Shown here: in pieces, positions 44,104 to 58,700 of the stretch
How positions within the stretch are numbered: the first letter of the stretch is position 1
How the letters are laid out: each line of letters starts with the position of its first letter
Origin: Acheta domesticus
Taxonomy: Eukaryota > Arthropoda > Insecta > Orthoptera > Gryllidae
Assembly: GCA_031308135.1 (NCBI GenBank)
Contig: JAHLJT010008756.1
Coordinates: 103,691,271 to 103,755,270 of the forward strand
Length of the DNA: 64,000 nucleotides
Direction: 5' to 3'
Made by a program: the position numbers and the translations under genes
The notes under the pieces: generated by a model
The model's input: the letters and a program-made list of their open reading frames with translations, nothing else
What the model was told of the DNA's origin: nothing
Database searches by the model: none

Positions 44104-46009
44104 TAGTTACAGAAAATGTATATGGATATGTCTGGAAAAGTCAGGGAAAATTGTTTTCTAAATTATGTCACTTCCCAGAAAAAAATCATAGTATTTTGGC
44201 TTTCTTGACGTTTAACCTGTCATAGTTTTGCTCTTCATCCACTTGATACACATAATTTGATTCATTATTACATTTACTCACTTGTCATGAAAAATAAATA
44301 AATACTTGAAATAAATGAATGACATAAGAGCAATAGTCGTACTTAGGTAGATGTCATGTTTGTAACATTTGGGAAAAATAAATAGTGGTTTTCATGTAGT
44401 TCATAAGAATGATACAAAGATTTTGACAGTTTATTCCCCTTGAAGTGTTTTTTAACCATAATTTGAAATTTTGAAGAATGTATTTTGATAAGCTCAAATT
44501 TGACAATGTCAAATCAAATAAATTCTGAATTTAAGAAAATCCTAAATTCGGTAATAGTTCAAATGTAGAATAAGGGACAAATAAATTGCATTGCTGTGCC
44601 AATCATAATTTCAACTGAACCTCTAGTACTTGCTATAAGAGATGAATAATAGTTCAAGTGCGAGTACCGAACACCATTCTTGTGTTATTTGTGTCAGGCC
44701 ATTATACCATCAATTTGATATGAATGGTGATATATTGAACAGGTGCATTTGATTTAATGTGAATGATCTCTATCAAAGTTCAGTATTTCTGAATTCTGCT
44801 GTTGTAGTGTTGCACACGATGTGTTAATTTGACTATAGGTAAAATCAATGCTCCTTCAGTGCACTGTGCCTTGAAGGTCTGGGATATTATTTTGGGGAAG
44901 CATAAACTTTTAATATTTTAACTACGAATTAGATGAGGGGTAGTACACAACCATTATTATTGAGAAGAAAAGCTATGTGAATAATCTTCTAAAGATATTG
45001 ATGATTTTTTTAGATGTGAAAATTTCTGGTGAAATTGTTATAGTTATGATTTATATAGTTTTAGTGGTTAAATCCATTGGAATGCCTTTTACTGACTGTA
45101 AATATAAGTAAAAACCTTTGAAAAGAAAAACAGTCATTAGCAAAATTTTTGATATGGTTAATTTTTTGTGAGTGAGATCATTCCATAAAAAGTTTCTAAA
45201 TGTGAAAGAGGACTACTTCATGTAAATTTATATTTGAAAACGTTTTCATGTTCTAAACAGTCAACTATAAGTTAATTTTGTTTCCAGAGATTTCTCACGT
45301 TTGTGATATTGAAATGCTAGTATAGGCCTACTTCTAATTATATGTTTTGTCATAAATTTCCATGTTAACTTAAAACTTTTGTGCAAGAATGCGTGATTAT
45401 CATTTAATCAATTGTAATTTTTCTTAATAGAGCTGATTTAGTGATGCTTATTAATTGTACTGCAGGATAGCAAAAACATATGTATGTACATGAATATGAA
45501 AAGACATCAAAGTGCTTAGTGAAGAAAGTCTGCAAGAATATCAAGCATGATTGTATGCATGTTCGTTAATTTATATTAGTATTTCTGAAGGGAAGTACAT
45601 TTTTAAGAGCAAATAATTGGAACAGTCAAAAGATTGGGTATAAAGGATGACAATCTAAATTATTTTCCTGTAGTTATTAGTTTGAAAGCAATCGGTGATC
45701 AATGTGGCTTAAATGTAGGACATGATTATAGTGGGAATGTTGAAGACAATCTATTGTAGTTTCCCTGACAAAGAAGATTTTTTTTTTTTGCATTTCTTTT
45801 CATCTTTTCCTTCATAAGGAATGCGTTGGATTGACTTAAAAGCTTCCAGGTTACACCCAGAGAGTATATGGTTACACCTGCCTTACTATTACAATATTTT
45901 CCAGTAACAAGAGTTGTCAGGGCTGTGTCTATCAAAGGCTTTTATCTCGAAGAAGATATATTTTTTGTATTATACCAAGAACCATTGAGAAATGTTGAGA
46001 CATTAAGCT
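44104..46009. other. Intergenic, no gene seen
   Basis: AT-rich. CTGGAAAAGTCAGGGA near 44132 recurs near 58036, pointing to a dispersed repeat. Confidence 0.35.
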
Positions 46010-46757
46010 TTTGAACAGGTGGGATACCGATTCCGAAAATATTCGTCTTCGGCGAAATTCAGAAAAAGGATGTTAAAAAGGTATTGAGGAATTTGGAGAG
46101 ACGTTGCAACAATATTTTTCTGATTCGTTTACTCATTTTTTCTCGGCATTCCACAGATCGAGAACATTAAACGGCACACTGTAAATTAGGCGAAGCCAGT
46201 GTAGAACAGTAGTTGGTAAAATCACGGTAAGATATAATTCTTACACCGTGGTACAATGAAAATAAATTAAAAGTGATTAAAACCATACTAATCAAAAGAG
46301 CACTTTGCTCTCAATGGTGCGACCAACAAGAAAATTTCAATATGAGCCATACTTCGCAAATTGCTGAATAATAAAGAACAATGCGGATAGTGCATCAGGT
46401 AAACATAAAAACTGACACTAAAACACTCTCACTTTGGCGACTAATTATAAATGCTCAAAGAAAGCCGCAACTTAAGAACGCGAATCAACGCCGCGATCGC
46501 GGATCTGTATCGTGTGCCCGATATTCCATAGTATCGGACCGCAAAAGGAACGTAATAAACATATTAATGAATAGGCTCGCACGAAAAAAATATTCATTTT
46601 ATACGAAATTTTCCAGTTAGAAGCAAACTATGGGATCTAGGTATAAACTTTTGAAAAATTGACATCCCATTTTGTATCTGATGGCCAACCTCTCTCCAAC
46701 TACTTCCAGATCGGTTGCAGTTGGTAAAACTGGGTGTCCAATGGATCCTGTGTAATT
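46010..46757 (+). promoter_or_regulatory. LIMK1: Likely LIMK1 promoter / 5'UTR region
   Basis: CpG density rises sharply at about 46470-46560 (AACGCCGCGATCGCGGATC, ATCGGACCGC) just upstream of the proposed first coding exon at 46758. No TATA box or start site can be placed with certainty. Confidence 0.4.
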
Positions 46758-46779
46758 ATGGAAGAGGGTTCAACGAATG
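46758..46779 (+). CDS. LIMK1: LIMK1 coding exon 1 (22 nt)
   Basis: ATG GAA GAG GGT TCA ACG AAT G|GTGTGT gives MEEGSTN and ends in phase 1, exactly what exon 2 needs. The vertebrate LIMK1 N-terminus also has an EEGS motif just before LIM1. Found by phase and motif matching, so less certain than the other exons. Confidence 0.65.
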
Positions 46780-49700
46780 GTGTGTTATTGTTTTTTAGTG
46801 AATTTTTGATTTTTGAATAGGGTGTCGTTAGTATTCGAGTTGTTCGAGTACTATGCATTAAAATAAAGATGTTTAGAATAATTGTAAAGAGTTGGATCAT
46901 TGTTCATAAGTACTTTGGTGTGGTGTGGGCGTCCTTGCTTGGGTTGCCATGTTATAGACACTTCTGACACAAGTCAAAATATTTAATTTAACCTCTTCTT
47001 AAACTGTGTAACTTGTGAGCGGTTATTAAAATGCAACCTTCCTCAATTCGTTCACAAGAAAATCCATCTCATATGTTTGAAAATGTTTATATTTATTTCA
47101 TATTGAATTTATGAAGATGTCATAATATTACAGATGATGCAGGTGATGCTGCCTGTGCCGAATCGTCAGTCTGTGCTGGGTGCCTTAATGTTCTGGATGA
47201 TGACGAATTTATACAAGCACTGAACCAGGAATGGCATATGGAATGCTTCAGGTGATTCAGCCTAGCTTGTACTCTTGTCATCCGTTCGAGTCTGATTTTA
47301 GTCTGGTTTCTTTATTGTTTAATAAAAATTATGCATATAAATGTTTCTATCAAACAGTTTGTAGAAAAAAGACTTCTGATCAATTTTAATACATAATTAG
47401 TTTTTCTTTACAGGTGTTCTGCATGTGATGCATCATTGTCAAGCTGGTATTTTGAAAAAGATGGTTTATTGTTTTGTAAAGATGATTATTGGGCAAAATA
47501 TGGTGAAGCATGTCAAGACTGTAGCCAGGTAAAGAAATCTTTATTCAGGGTTCGTTTATTATTAATAAATTTCAATAATCTCTGTTGCTATAAAATCAGC
47601 AGATAATAAATACTTTGTACATTGCTTAAACATCACATTATTTGTATGTGTCCATATAAGATATCAGGAATTGCTTTAACTTTACTGTAATTATTAACAA
47701 CGTACCACTGCAAGAGTAACTACTCTTTGTATAATTAATTTCAATAAGTTAATGTACTACTACTACAGTATTGACAGTGTACAAGCGACTCTGACAGTTA
47801 AATGCACTTTGGCCACACATTATTTCACACATGGCACCACCTACATCACAGATAAATTAAATCTCAGAACATTAGCACTTACTGACAGGTGACGATATGT
47901 CTTCATATCGTGTTCATAACTTTCGGCAAACCTTATTGCGTTTGTGACTTCATGTGAGTCAGATGAAAGTCAATGCTGAACGCTGCCTGTAAGAAAGTAA
48001 ACAAATCCTTGCAAGCTTATTGCTTCAGAGCAGGTTACACGACATACCATAGCATGTGGCAAGAACTGTCAGTCACTTGTATGCTGCCAAAACTGTAGTA
48101 ATGTAGTGAGTAATGTAATTATATTTCATGATATTGATAGGACTTACATTTATTATTAACATCTAATGTATTGAATTTATTGTAAGTTAATTAAACTACT
48201 ACTGTAAGATATTGGAATTACTCATTCTAATTGTACTTTATTTGCCACTGTATCATAATCTTCTACTTTATTAATGTAATGAATTGTTAATGTTATTTTT
48301 AATTTGTTAAGGAGACTTTAAATGTAATTTAACATAATGTAAATATTTGTAATGCCTATTACAAGAACTTACATGTTTTATTAATCACGTAACTTATGAA
48401 GTAAACTATTCAAATTATGACTAAACTAATGTTATTAAATTTAATTCCTGTTATAACTTAAATTAATTAAATGTTTATTGTAATTAATTACATACATTTT
48501 TAATATGTAATTTATCAAGTTAATGCAAATTTGTTAAATTATTAATGTGAGTTAATGTAATTCAAAAGATATAATTTTAATTAATTACTCAAGAGACTTT
48601 GCTTGATATTTTTTGTTAGTCTATAAGCAATAAAATATTAGCCTATATTATTATTATTATTAATGTTACTGAAGAGATTTACTGAAGAGATAAAAAAAAA
48701 CAGTCTAATATGGTGTGTGTGTGTGTGTGTGTGTGTGCGTGCCCCCCCCCACACACACACACACACACACACAAGCACTCAGAAGTGCCGCAACATGATG
48801 TGTTATGGATTCAACTAATGTCTGAAGTAGTGCTGGAGGTAATTGATACCTTGAATGCTGCAGGGCTGTCCATAAATGTGTAAGAGTACTAGAGGGAGGA
48901 GATCTCTCCTGAACACCACGTTGCAAGGCATCCCAGAAATGCTCAATAATGTTCATGTCTGGGGATTTTGGTGGCCAGTAAAGTGTTTAAATTCATTCCA
49001 CTCTGTAGCCTCTAATTCTGGATGTGTGGGCTGTCATATTGTCCTGCTGGAATTGTCCAAGTCTGTCAGGATTCACAATGGATATGAATGGGTGCTGATG
49101 ATCAGACAGGATGCTTACGTACTTGTCACCTGTCTGAGTGATATCTAGACATAACAGGGGTCCCATTTCATTCCAACTGCACATGCCTCATTCCATCACA
49201 GAGCCTCCACCTGCTTCACAGTCCCCTGTTGACATGCCTGGTCTATGGATTCATGAGGTTGTTGTCATATTCGTACATGTCCATGTGCTCGAAAAAATGT
49301 GAAACGACTTGTCAGACCAGGCAAGACATTAACCAGTTATCAGCAGTCTAATGTCAGTTTTGACGGGCCCGGGCAAGACGAAGCTTTGTGTCATGCAGTC
49401 GTCAAGGGTAGTTCAGGAGTGCGCCTTAGGCTCCAAAACCTCATATCGATAATGTCTTGTTGAATGGTTCACATGCTGACATTTGTTGATAGCCCAACAT
49501 TGAAATCTGCAGCAATTTGTGGAAGGGTTGCACTTCTGTCAAGTGAAATGATTTTCCTCAGTTGTTGTCAGTCCTGTTATTGCACAATCTTTTTGCAGTC
49601 GCAGCAATCTTGAAGGTTTGATGTTTTACCAGATTTCCGATATTCGCAGTACCCAAATGAAATGGTTGTCTGGGAAAATCCAAATTTCATCGCGACCATT

Positions 49701-52700
49701 GCCCCTTCTCTCTTGCACTGACTATAACACAATGTTCAAACTCACTTGAATTGTGATAACCTGCCATTGTAGTAGCAGTAACCGATCTTTGCCAGACTCT
49801 GATTGTCTTATAGTCATTGCCAACTGGAGCACCATATTCTGACTGGTTCCTGATCCCTTTATTTCAATACGCATGGCTGTACTAGTTTGCTTTTTGGCTC
49901 TTCATTGTATTATTAATGCTGTCCTTTACATGATATTTCAATATTTGCAAGCTGCTTTTATAAATTTAATGATTACAGATGTTAAAATAAGGATAAAATA
50001 AAGAAATGAAGGGTTACTAAGTTACATTCTGGAGCTACATTCCGTGTGGTTCCTTTTATTTTGTTATCGGTCATAAGCATGTTTAACCCCTGTTAACATG
50101 CAACCCTTCAGGTTTGTTAAGTGCACTTGTATCTACCTGTATTTTAAGAAATTTAACATCCTTAGCTACATAAATAAACCAGCCATTGATTCATTGCAAG
50201 TCAAATGATTATTAAGAAAAATCATGGCGATGTTCAAAACCAATCAGATTCAAACAATTCAGAATAAATGTAACTCATATTAGTTTTGGGTATTATTATT
50301 TTTAATTGTAATATTAATAATACAATTTTTTAAAAATGTGTGTTAAGTAAATTAACCTAATTTTCCTGGGATTCCACCAAATGAAACTCTTCTCTAATAA
50401 TCATATTTACTGACCATCCGAAGGTGTCACCACAAGCCAACTTCCTCACCAAACATTATTTCTGTAGGTATCTTTAGGTTCAGGAGAATTATTTGCTTCC
50501 ATCTTTTCTTGAACCATAGTATACAGATATTGCTTACATAGATATATTGCAAGCAACACCCCACAATATCATAGTAACGTGCTGCAGCAACAGAATTTGT
50601 TAGTTTACTATTGCAGTAATGTAAATTTTTGTATAAATCATGAGATTTTATGGTGACCAATAAAATGCTGAACATACCATGAAATGTTACAGTGTTATTA
50701 CTGCCTTACCGCCCAAATTAAAAATCTTAGCTCCACCTCTATTTTTAAATTTTTGACCTCTGCAGTAATAACACTCCTAACATTTCTAGGTGTGTTAATA
50801 GCTATTACTTTACATCAAAAACAGTTAAAAACTACGTGTGATGTGCTAAGGGGAGAAGTGTATTCTCTGCATGACTGAGTGGAACATACAGTATTAATTT
50901 TATATCCCTCGCAAATTAATCTGATGTATCTTCTCAGTCCAGCTCGTTTACTTGCTTATGAATTTTCTTAATAGGAATTCAAGAAAATATTTTGTAGGTG
51001 TGTTTACACTCTTCACTAAAATTTTTATGGTCAGTCTTTTTATTTATGTACTAGTTTCAAAGACTGGTATTTTATGAAGAAATAAAACTTTTAAGCTTTT
51101 AGGTGAGCTCTCAACCACCTCTCTAAACAGTCAGAGCGCTTTAAAATTGGTGCCAAATATCAAAGGAACCTATATGCCCCCAGCAGGTCATAACTGTTGG
51201 GGACCCTAGTTAAAGAATTGCCAGCTCCGTAAGATATCAAGTGAGCCATTGGTGATCTGGGCGATTCATAATTAGTACCAAACATTAGGCACTTAACTTT
51301 TTATATATTATGATTAAAGTCTAGTGCAATGTTGACATACTATTAATATTATATTATTTATCTTTTTAATCTCTCATTTATTCTTCTAGGTACTCTCTAG
51401 TTTACAGGTAGATAATATTGCAAATAGAGCACCATCAGTCCTACTTGTGTTCTTTCACACACATTATCTTTTTTCTAGGTGATCACTGGTCCTGTAATGG
51501 TAGCTGGTGACCACAAATTCCATCCAGAATGCTTTTGCTGTGCATCATGTGGTGGCTTCATTGGCGATGGAGAGTCATACGCTCTTGTCGAGCGGTCAAA
51601 GCTTTATTGGTATGTTTTCTTACTTTAGGGTAATATGTAATTTTAAGTTCTTTGTTTATTCACTTACAGTTGACTCCGGATATAGTGAACTCTCAGTTAC
51701 TGTGAATTAAAGTTACACTTACATTACAAATAAACATAAGAAGATTCAGTTATAGTGAACCTAAACCTTGGCTATAGTGAATGTAGGAAATTGAATATCC
51801 TGGAAATTAATTCCCTCCTGGGGAAGAAAAGTATGTCACCTCGGTGCCGAAAGTTCCAACACTAGGCAGCTTGAAAAAAATATCGTCAATCAAAAGTCAT
51901 AATCAAAGAAGTCTCCCAAGAGGTCAAGGTAGCTGACCTGAAATGGAAACCTTACCAATGACCTTATGCCACTCAATTTGCAGAAATTCTGCAGAAATAG
52001 GCCATGGGCTACAACTGGCAGTGGCGATGTGCGATTGCTTACTTTGGTTTCAATCTTGGTGTTACTAGAGATTTCTTGAGGTTACTTGGTGATACTGTGA
52101 GACAAAGTGTGTTGTCTTGTACATAGGTGACAGGAAGCACAGTACTGCCACAGACTCGTAGCCTGGCAATAACTGTTTTGCAGCGTGGAAAAGCGTTCGG
52201 TTTCGTTAGCAGCTTGTGCCATGCTGCTACCGATAGGATCTCGTATGTTATAAGGCAAGCAAATGGACCTATGGAGAAAGGGATGGTGTTCCAACAGTGC
52301 AACAAAAATTGAAGGGTATCAAGACTGCATTACAGTACTTAGAGACACAGGACAATGCAGAATGAAGTTTGGAGAAAGCATGAACTCTGGAAAAGGATCT
52401 AGAGAAATTACTAATGAAAAACTACAAAGCAATTGAGTTTCTAAGGACAAATAAAGTTATTGAAATTTTCATTTAGTGCTGTTAATGAATTTTGCTGGAT
52501 CTCTATATTAATAAAATCAATCATTGTGGAAAAATTCTTTTTAATTTTGACAACATTGGTTATAGTGAACCTCGGATATAGTGAACCAAAAATGTTAGTC
52601 CCCAGAAGTTCACTATAACTGGAGTCGACTGTATTTATTATAATGGAATCTTTTCTGAATTTCTTCATTATCTAGTTATTAATTTTTGTTACCAAGATTG

Positions 52701-55700
52701 AATAATTATTTCAATTTTGTTTGTAGATATTTCATTAGCATTGTACTTATGGGAGGGACTAGTAACTAAGTTGGGTTTTTTATATGACTTGAATTTTCAG
52801 AGCAATAATTTATATAATTCATTGTTTTAAATAGTGGCCAATGTTACAAAAGGCAGATGCAACCTCTCAGCAAGACTGCAGGAACTCCATTTGTCAGAAA
52901 ACCTCATTCAATACGACTAGTAGAAATACCACCCACTAATGATCGACAGCGAGGTATAAAACTGAGTGTTGAAAATGCTAGGGGAATTCCTCTAAATGCT
53001 GAACCATACAGCTGTCGTGGACTGAGGATATCTGAGTAAGTCTTTTGTTGCATATCTTCTTGTGTTTTAATTTTTTTTTTGTAAAAGCTTCAGAAAAGGA
53101 GGTGGGCAGAACTTAGCCTTATTTAGTTTTATGTACTTTTAAGAAAATTCTTAAATTTCATTGACAGTTTATTGATTAGATAATGATTTCAGAATTAATC
53201 ATTTCATTTAAAAGAGTAAATATCGTGTTTTTGCCCTGAAAAGGGGAAATTTCTACCTTCTTTTTAAACTACAAAATGAAAAAAAATAAATACGCAATAG
53301 AAAGATCATATTTGCTTGTTTGGCCTTAGGGTCATGTTAGCAAGTCATTGGGGGCAGGGAACAGGCTTTACTTCCAAAACCATCAGTCCCACCCAGTGGC
53401 GGCTGATGCCCCAACAGACTAGCGGTTGCACCTCCATCGAATGACTGAAAGTAATTTCCAAAATTCAAAATACAAGTATATGATAAAAATGTAAGCAATT
53501 CAAATGAATTAAAAGTAAGTTAAATAAAAGCCTATATTGAAATATTACTTACATAATTTTATATGTCATGTCCCTGTAAGGTATATACACCTCCAGTGCA
53601 CGTGGTTCTGGCTTTGATTTCCACTGGACACTTAAGTTAGACTCCAGCACAATGAAACAAGCACTGTTGCTTTGACACATTTCACACAAATAAAATTATT
53701 TTATTTTTCGAGAACTTCCCTACCCTCATATCTATGGCAATAATGAAAGATCTTTGACCCACATTCATTTTCACAAGAACACTCACAAACTGCTGGCCGG
53801 CCAGTTGCAGGCACACTGGCTTCTGTGCGACTCTTAAGGGACTTCCATCCAGACTGGCCATCTTTACACAAAGAACTTGTCAAATTTGTTTTGTTTTGAA
53901 TCATCAAACCTAATATCAAATGAAAACATATTCTCCAATTATAAACAATGCATTGAATCTTGTCAATAATTGACCAAACTTGTGTACTTACAATAGCAAG
54001 TGAAATTCATAAAATTAAATTGCTGTAAGTCAGACAAAGATAGAATAATGGTATTCCCCAGAGACTCCCTCCGTCTCTGCGCAGTGCTAGACAGTGTTAC
54101 TCGTCTGGTTGTGCCACCAAAAGGAGCATGTTCCCTATGTTAAATTGAAGGACCAAAGAGTAAATGCAGTAAACCCATTAATACAGCCAAGAGCATGGTG
54201 CAATTCCTGGCAAGGCACCAGACACCAGAGAGAGCGCCAGTTGGATGCTCTTTGGTTTCAAAATTATTTCATATATATTGATGTTGCTGCATTATCTTGA
54301 ATATTGAATGGCATTTGTGTATTCCTAAGATGTTATGAGATCTTTTTTGATTATCTGGAGGTTGTGCAACCGTGCAGTCGTAGCACCAGTCGCCACCTAT
54401 TCAGACCCGGTACCTTCATCAATTTTTTTAATCATTTGTTTTGTACTAAGAATATGTCGTGCCTACCCATTATGCATTCAAACTGCAACTGTATCTTTGT
54501 TTCGTGACACCATTATGGAACACACTGGCTCACCGTTTCATAATGTATGCAAATACTTTATTGTGACCATATATGAAAATCTGAAGAAATGGTTAAAGAG
54601 TGTAACAGTTGTCAATGTGATGACAAGAAAACGTTTGCTCAAGTGATAGGAATGAAGAAAAGGCCATTCAGAATAATATAAGGTTTCTTGACTATTTAGT
54701 TATAATTTTGAATCCTACAAAAACAGAGAACAATAATTTTCCTCAATTAGTGCTTGTAGATTAGATTAAATGACAATTTGTTTGATTTGTTCAGTATTTG
54801 TAAATCAGAAACACACCAAATTTCATATGTCTGCTGGTGCTAGTTGCTCCAGATTCCAATACTGCTGCCCTTGAATTCCCAAAGTTTCAAGAGGAAATCG
54901 TGGGGCCACCACATTTTTCAGTGCAACTAGGTTACCTTCTAAACATGTTTTGTTAAATTGTAATAAGTAATTCAAAGTTAACTACTTAGTAAATAAAATA
55001 TTTTTTTAGTGTTTGTTGTTGGTTTTAATGTTCTTCACATGTATTTCTTGTAGATTAAAAATTAATCTTGCAGTTAACAGATGTAATTCTTATCCAATTT
55101 GCAAATAGTGACAGATGCATGTCACTACTTGCATGTCACAAGCATGTATGAATTTCTTTACTTTGCAGTGTTACAAGTAAATAATGAAATTTCTACTATT
55201 CTCAAGTGTCAAAGCATTAGGAAAATATACTCCTTTAATTTGCACTTTTTTACTTGTAGTGAGAAGCCAGAGGAAAGTTTTAAACATATTTGTATCTTGG
55301 TTTTAAACCTGATTTTCTTACGTTTCATAAATTAAGCATCTGTATTATTGCTTTCCAGATTTCTCAGTATAGTTCAAGGGAAGATAGGTAAATTTGCTGT
55401 CTCCCTTCTAGAAGCTGCCCTTAGGTTGTGTTGTCATCTCTCCCACTATAGGTAAATGAGAAAAGACTGCTTAATGGTTTTGTAGCATGCTTGTTGCTTG
55501 AAATTTGTTTGTGATTTCATTTTGCCTGATGTCATTAGTTTCATTGTGCTTCTTTTGTCTTGTCTGGAGGTCTTTGTGGAGGCTACATAGGCGTGGATTC
55601 TCTACATGAAATGAATGAGAAGTTGCTTGTCTAGAAGTTGCTCTTGAGACCTTTATATTTACTTTTCCCTTGTGTAATTCAGAGGTGGTTCTGCAGTTGA

Positions 55701-58700
55701 CTGCCTACAATAGAAGAGTGCATATTGGATATGCTCTCAGGTCAATAGTACTGACTCCTTTCTGTTGCTTTCTTTAGATCATTTAGTGTGAAAGTGGAAG
55801 TTCCTTTCTTGTTCTTGGTAGCACTGTTTAGCTTCATTAATGTATTAGTTTTAAGACAGACTTTTTGCACTGCAAAGTTCCAATGTGCATACTTTTCAGT
55901 GAAGGAATGGTGTGTGTTCTGTTGGATTTTTTTGATGAATTTTCAACTATCAGTGCATGTAATGAAGCATTTGTCTTTTGATTATTTTTTTTTTATATTT
56001 GTTGAATACTGTCTGTGGCTGTGTGATTTCTTAAGCTTCTTTTCTTTCTGTCTTTCTTCATTCTTTGCTGACTTCTTTTAAGCAATCACATGTTTTAACT
56101 GTTCAAATAAGTTATCAGTGAGAAAATTAATGTGTTAAAGACATTCTAAAACAATTTTTGTCTCAGGTCATACTTTTGTGCCTCTGTAATAATTGAAATA
56201 CTGTTTTTGCACAGTCATTGATGATTGGCCTTAGCATCTAGCCAATCAAAGCATACTGTAATTTGACTTTTTTTGGGGTTACTAGACTCTGTAATTTCAA
56301 TTTTCCAATGGTTGAAAGTTTTGCTAATATCTATGCAACTTTTCTTGACCAAAAGCTTGAAGAAATGTGGGTAGAATGGGGGAATTAGTTACAAGATTAA
56401 CCACTAGTTTTTTATGCAATATCAACCCCTAGAAAGTCAGTTTAAAAAATACATTTCAATGTTATGCATGGCTGGTTGACCCGAGAAGTATACAAACTCC
56501 TTTCGCATGAAGTGACAAACTTTATTTTATTTCACTTGCTTAAATATCTGTAGAAAGTTGATGGGAAAAAAATATATGCAGGGTAAGTCATGTAACTTGA
56601 GCACCTCCTGTAACTTTTAAGTTGAAGTTATTGCAATACAGTTTTCACAGAAGAGCATAGGGGAATAGGGCTAATTGATACATGTATTTATTTCTATTTT
56701 GTCAATAGTATTTTACGAGATGTTTGAGGTAACTTTGTTTTTTTTCAAATGGAACTATACATATTTTATATATACTAGTTTGATAAATTAGTCTTCTTGG
56801 GTGTTACCTTTTAAACAAGGGTTTCTGGAGAATTTAAGAGATTATTGGCTCTTAAGACTTTTTTCTTTGTATTGTCAAACTACTTGCACTGGTGTATGCT
56901 GAAGCCTGATCCAAAGCATTTCTTAGAGGATAGATACATCAGAATCTTGTTTCCTTTTTCCAACTTGCATGCCTTTGCAACTGTCTCAGTAATTTTGATT
57001 TCAGCACTATTATAAGTTGTTCTAACTTTCTCAGGAGTTCTAGGAATATCTCTTGTAAAGGATCTGGACCTGACCCACCCATTTCTTTAAGAGTTTTGGG
57101 GAAAAATACAAACAGGAATTCTCTTCTTCTTCTGCAAATAGCCTTTTTTTCAATGAAAATGATATGTTTAGAATGTCATTAGTGTTCGCAGTAAGCTTTT
57201 ATATTCAACTATTTCTTATACTAGTGAGGGCGTAGGCCATTGGTCACGAAAAGGTGGATTGGCAATACCTGGCTTTTGAATAATTATTCTCATTTCAGAT
57301 TTCTAATTGTCAAGAGTTAAATTCATTTTGTATATCTGGACATTGTGATTTTGCATATATTTTAGGTGCCTCATTCAGTAAAAACTAGTAACAACTAAGA
57401 AGGACAGTATTGAGCAATATATAGTAATATTGAAAAAGAAAGTAACTTTCCTTGTGTTTTGAAATATATTTATGATAGGCCCAAATAAATTATTGACATG
57501 AAACTTGTTCGAGGACAGTAACATATACCCAGCATTCTTTGCCATTTGTTTACATGTGTGACAGAAAAGGCAACAATCTCTTTTCTATGCTCGGATCATT
57601 AAGACAAGTCTCTAACAGATCTCCAAGGTTCTCTGTTAAACTGACAATTTTGAGTTCGTTTGTCTCTGATTAGCTTGAAGATAAGCAAGAGACATTGCAT
57701 TATCAGCCTCATCCTTACTTTGGATTGCAACAATTGGGATTTATACAGAAATATATTTTTAGATAGATTTATATAGTACTGTGTTATCAGCATGAGGTTT
57801 TACTTGCTTCTTTTTCTTTGGCTGCGCACGTGTCTTAATTATTTTGTTCAGATATTGCATACACTTGTATTATTTCATTTTATTCAATGTGTGCATGTTT
57901 TCAGGAATGAGGATGTTATCTATTTTTGCCATCGTTAAATGAAAATCTCTGATTATTGAGCATTAAGTTATTGTAGAAAACATGGAAGACCAAGAAAACT
58001 GAAATCTGAAATAACAAATTTGGAAATTTTGTTGTTCTGGAAAAGTCAGGGAATTTGTAGATGAAATGTTAGAATTGGAGAAAATTTTGAGGGTTATAAA
58101 GTGAGATATTATTCCTTAAAAACATAAGCAATATTATTTACTCAATTTTTATTCTTTGAGAAAGTATTGTTAATTTTTACTTCGTCAGAGCGAAATAAGT
58201 TAGTTGACCAATTATTTCGTAGTATCTTGGTAGCTTCAATATTTCAATCCACAATTTTAAGTAGTGTAAAATTACAAATTTTATCCGGGGGAAAAAGCAC
58301 TGGAAAACTGTGAATAGTCAGGGAAATTTACTCCAGGAAAAAAGTGGCTGCCCTGTTCTATAATAAGTAAAATATATTTTCAAGTTTAGTAGTGAGGTGG
58401 TTTACATTACATATCCTGGTGAACAGAGATATTTTATTAGCAATGAGTTGGAATGTTTATTATTGGAAGACATTGAAAGTATTTTTTAGTTAACCCAAAG
58501 AGCTTGTTTGTTAGTTTGTGTTAATAAGTTTAGAATTCAAGTAAGTTGTTGATGAGATAAATCACTGTTACACCATCTTTACATAATGGATGCTACATAA
58601 AAATTAAAAGTTGTGCTTTTTTAATGTTAATGGTTGCTAACAGTTGCAGCTCATGGCTTTATGAAGAGGGGATGCCAAAAATAAGCACTAGCCAAGTTGT

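Noticed and set aside
51507..51710. Alternative-frame ORF over LIMK1 exon 4
   Set aside because: The LIM2 frame is unambiguous ([24 protein letters not shown]); the other frame has no family features.
52039..52305. Minus-strand ORF of 88 codons inside LIMK1 intron 4
   Set aside because: It lies wholly inside the pogo-like element and has no recognisable domain.
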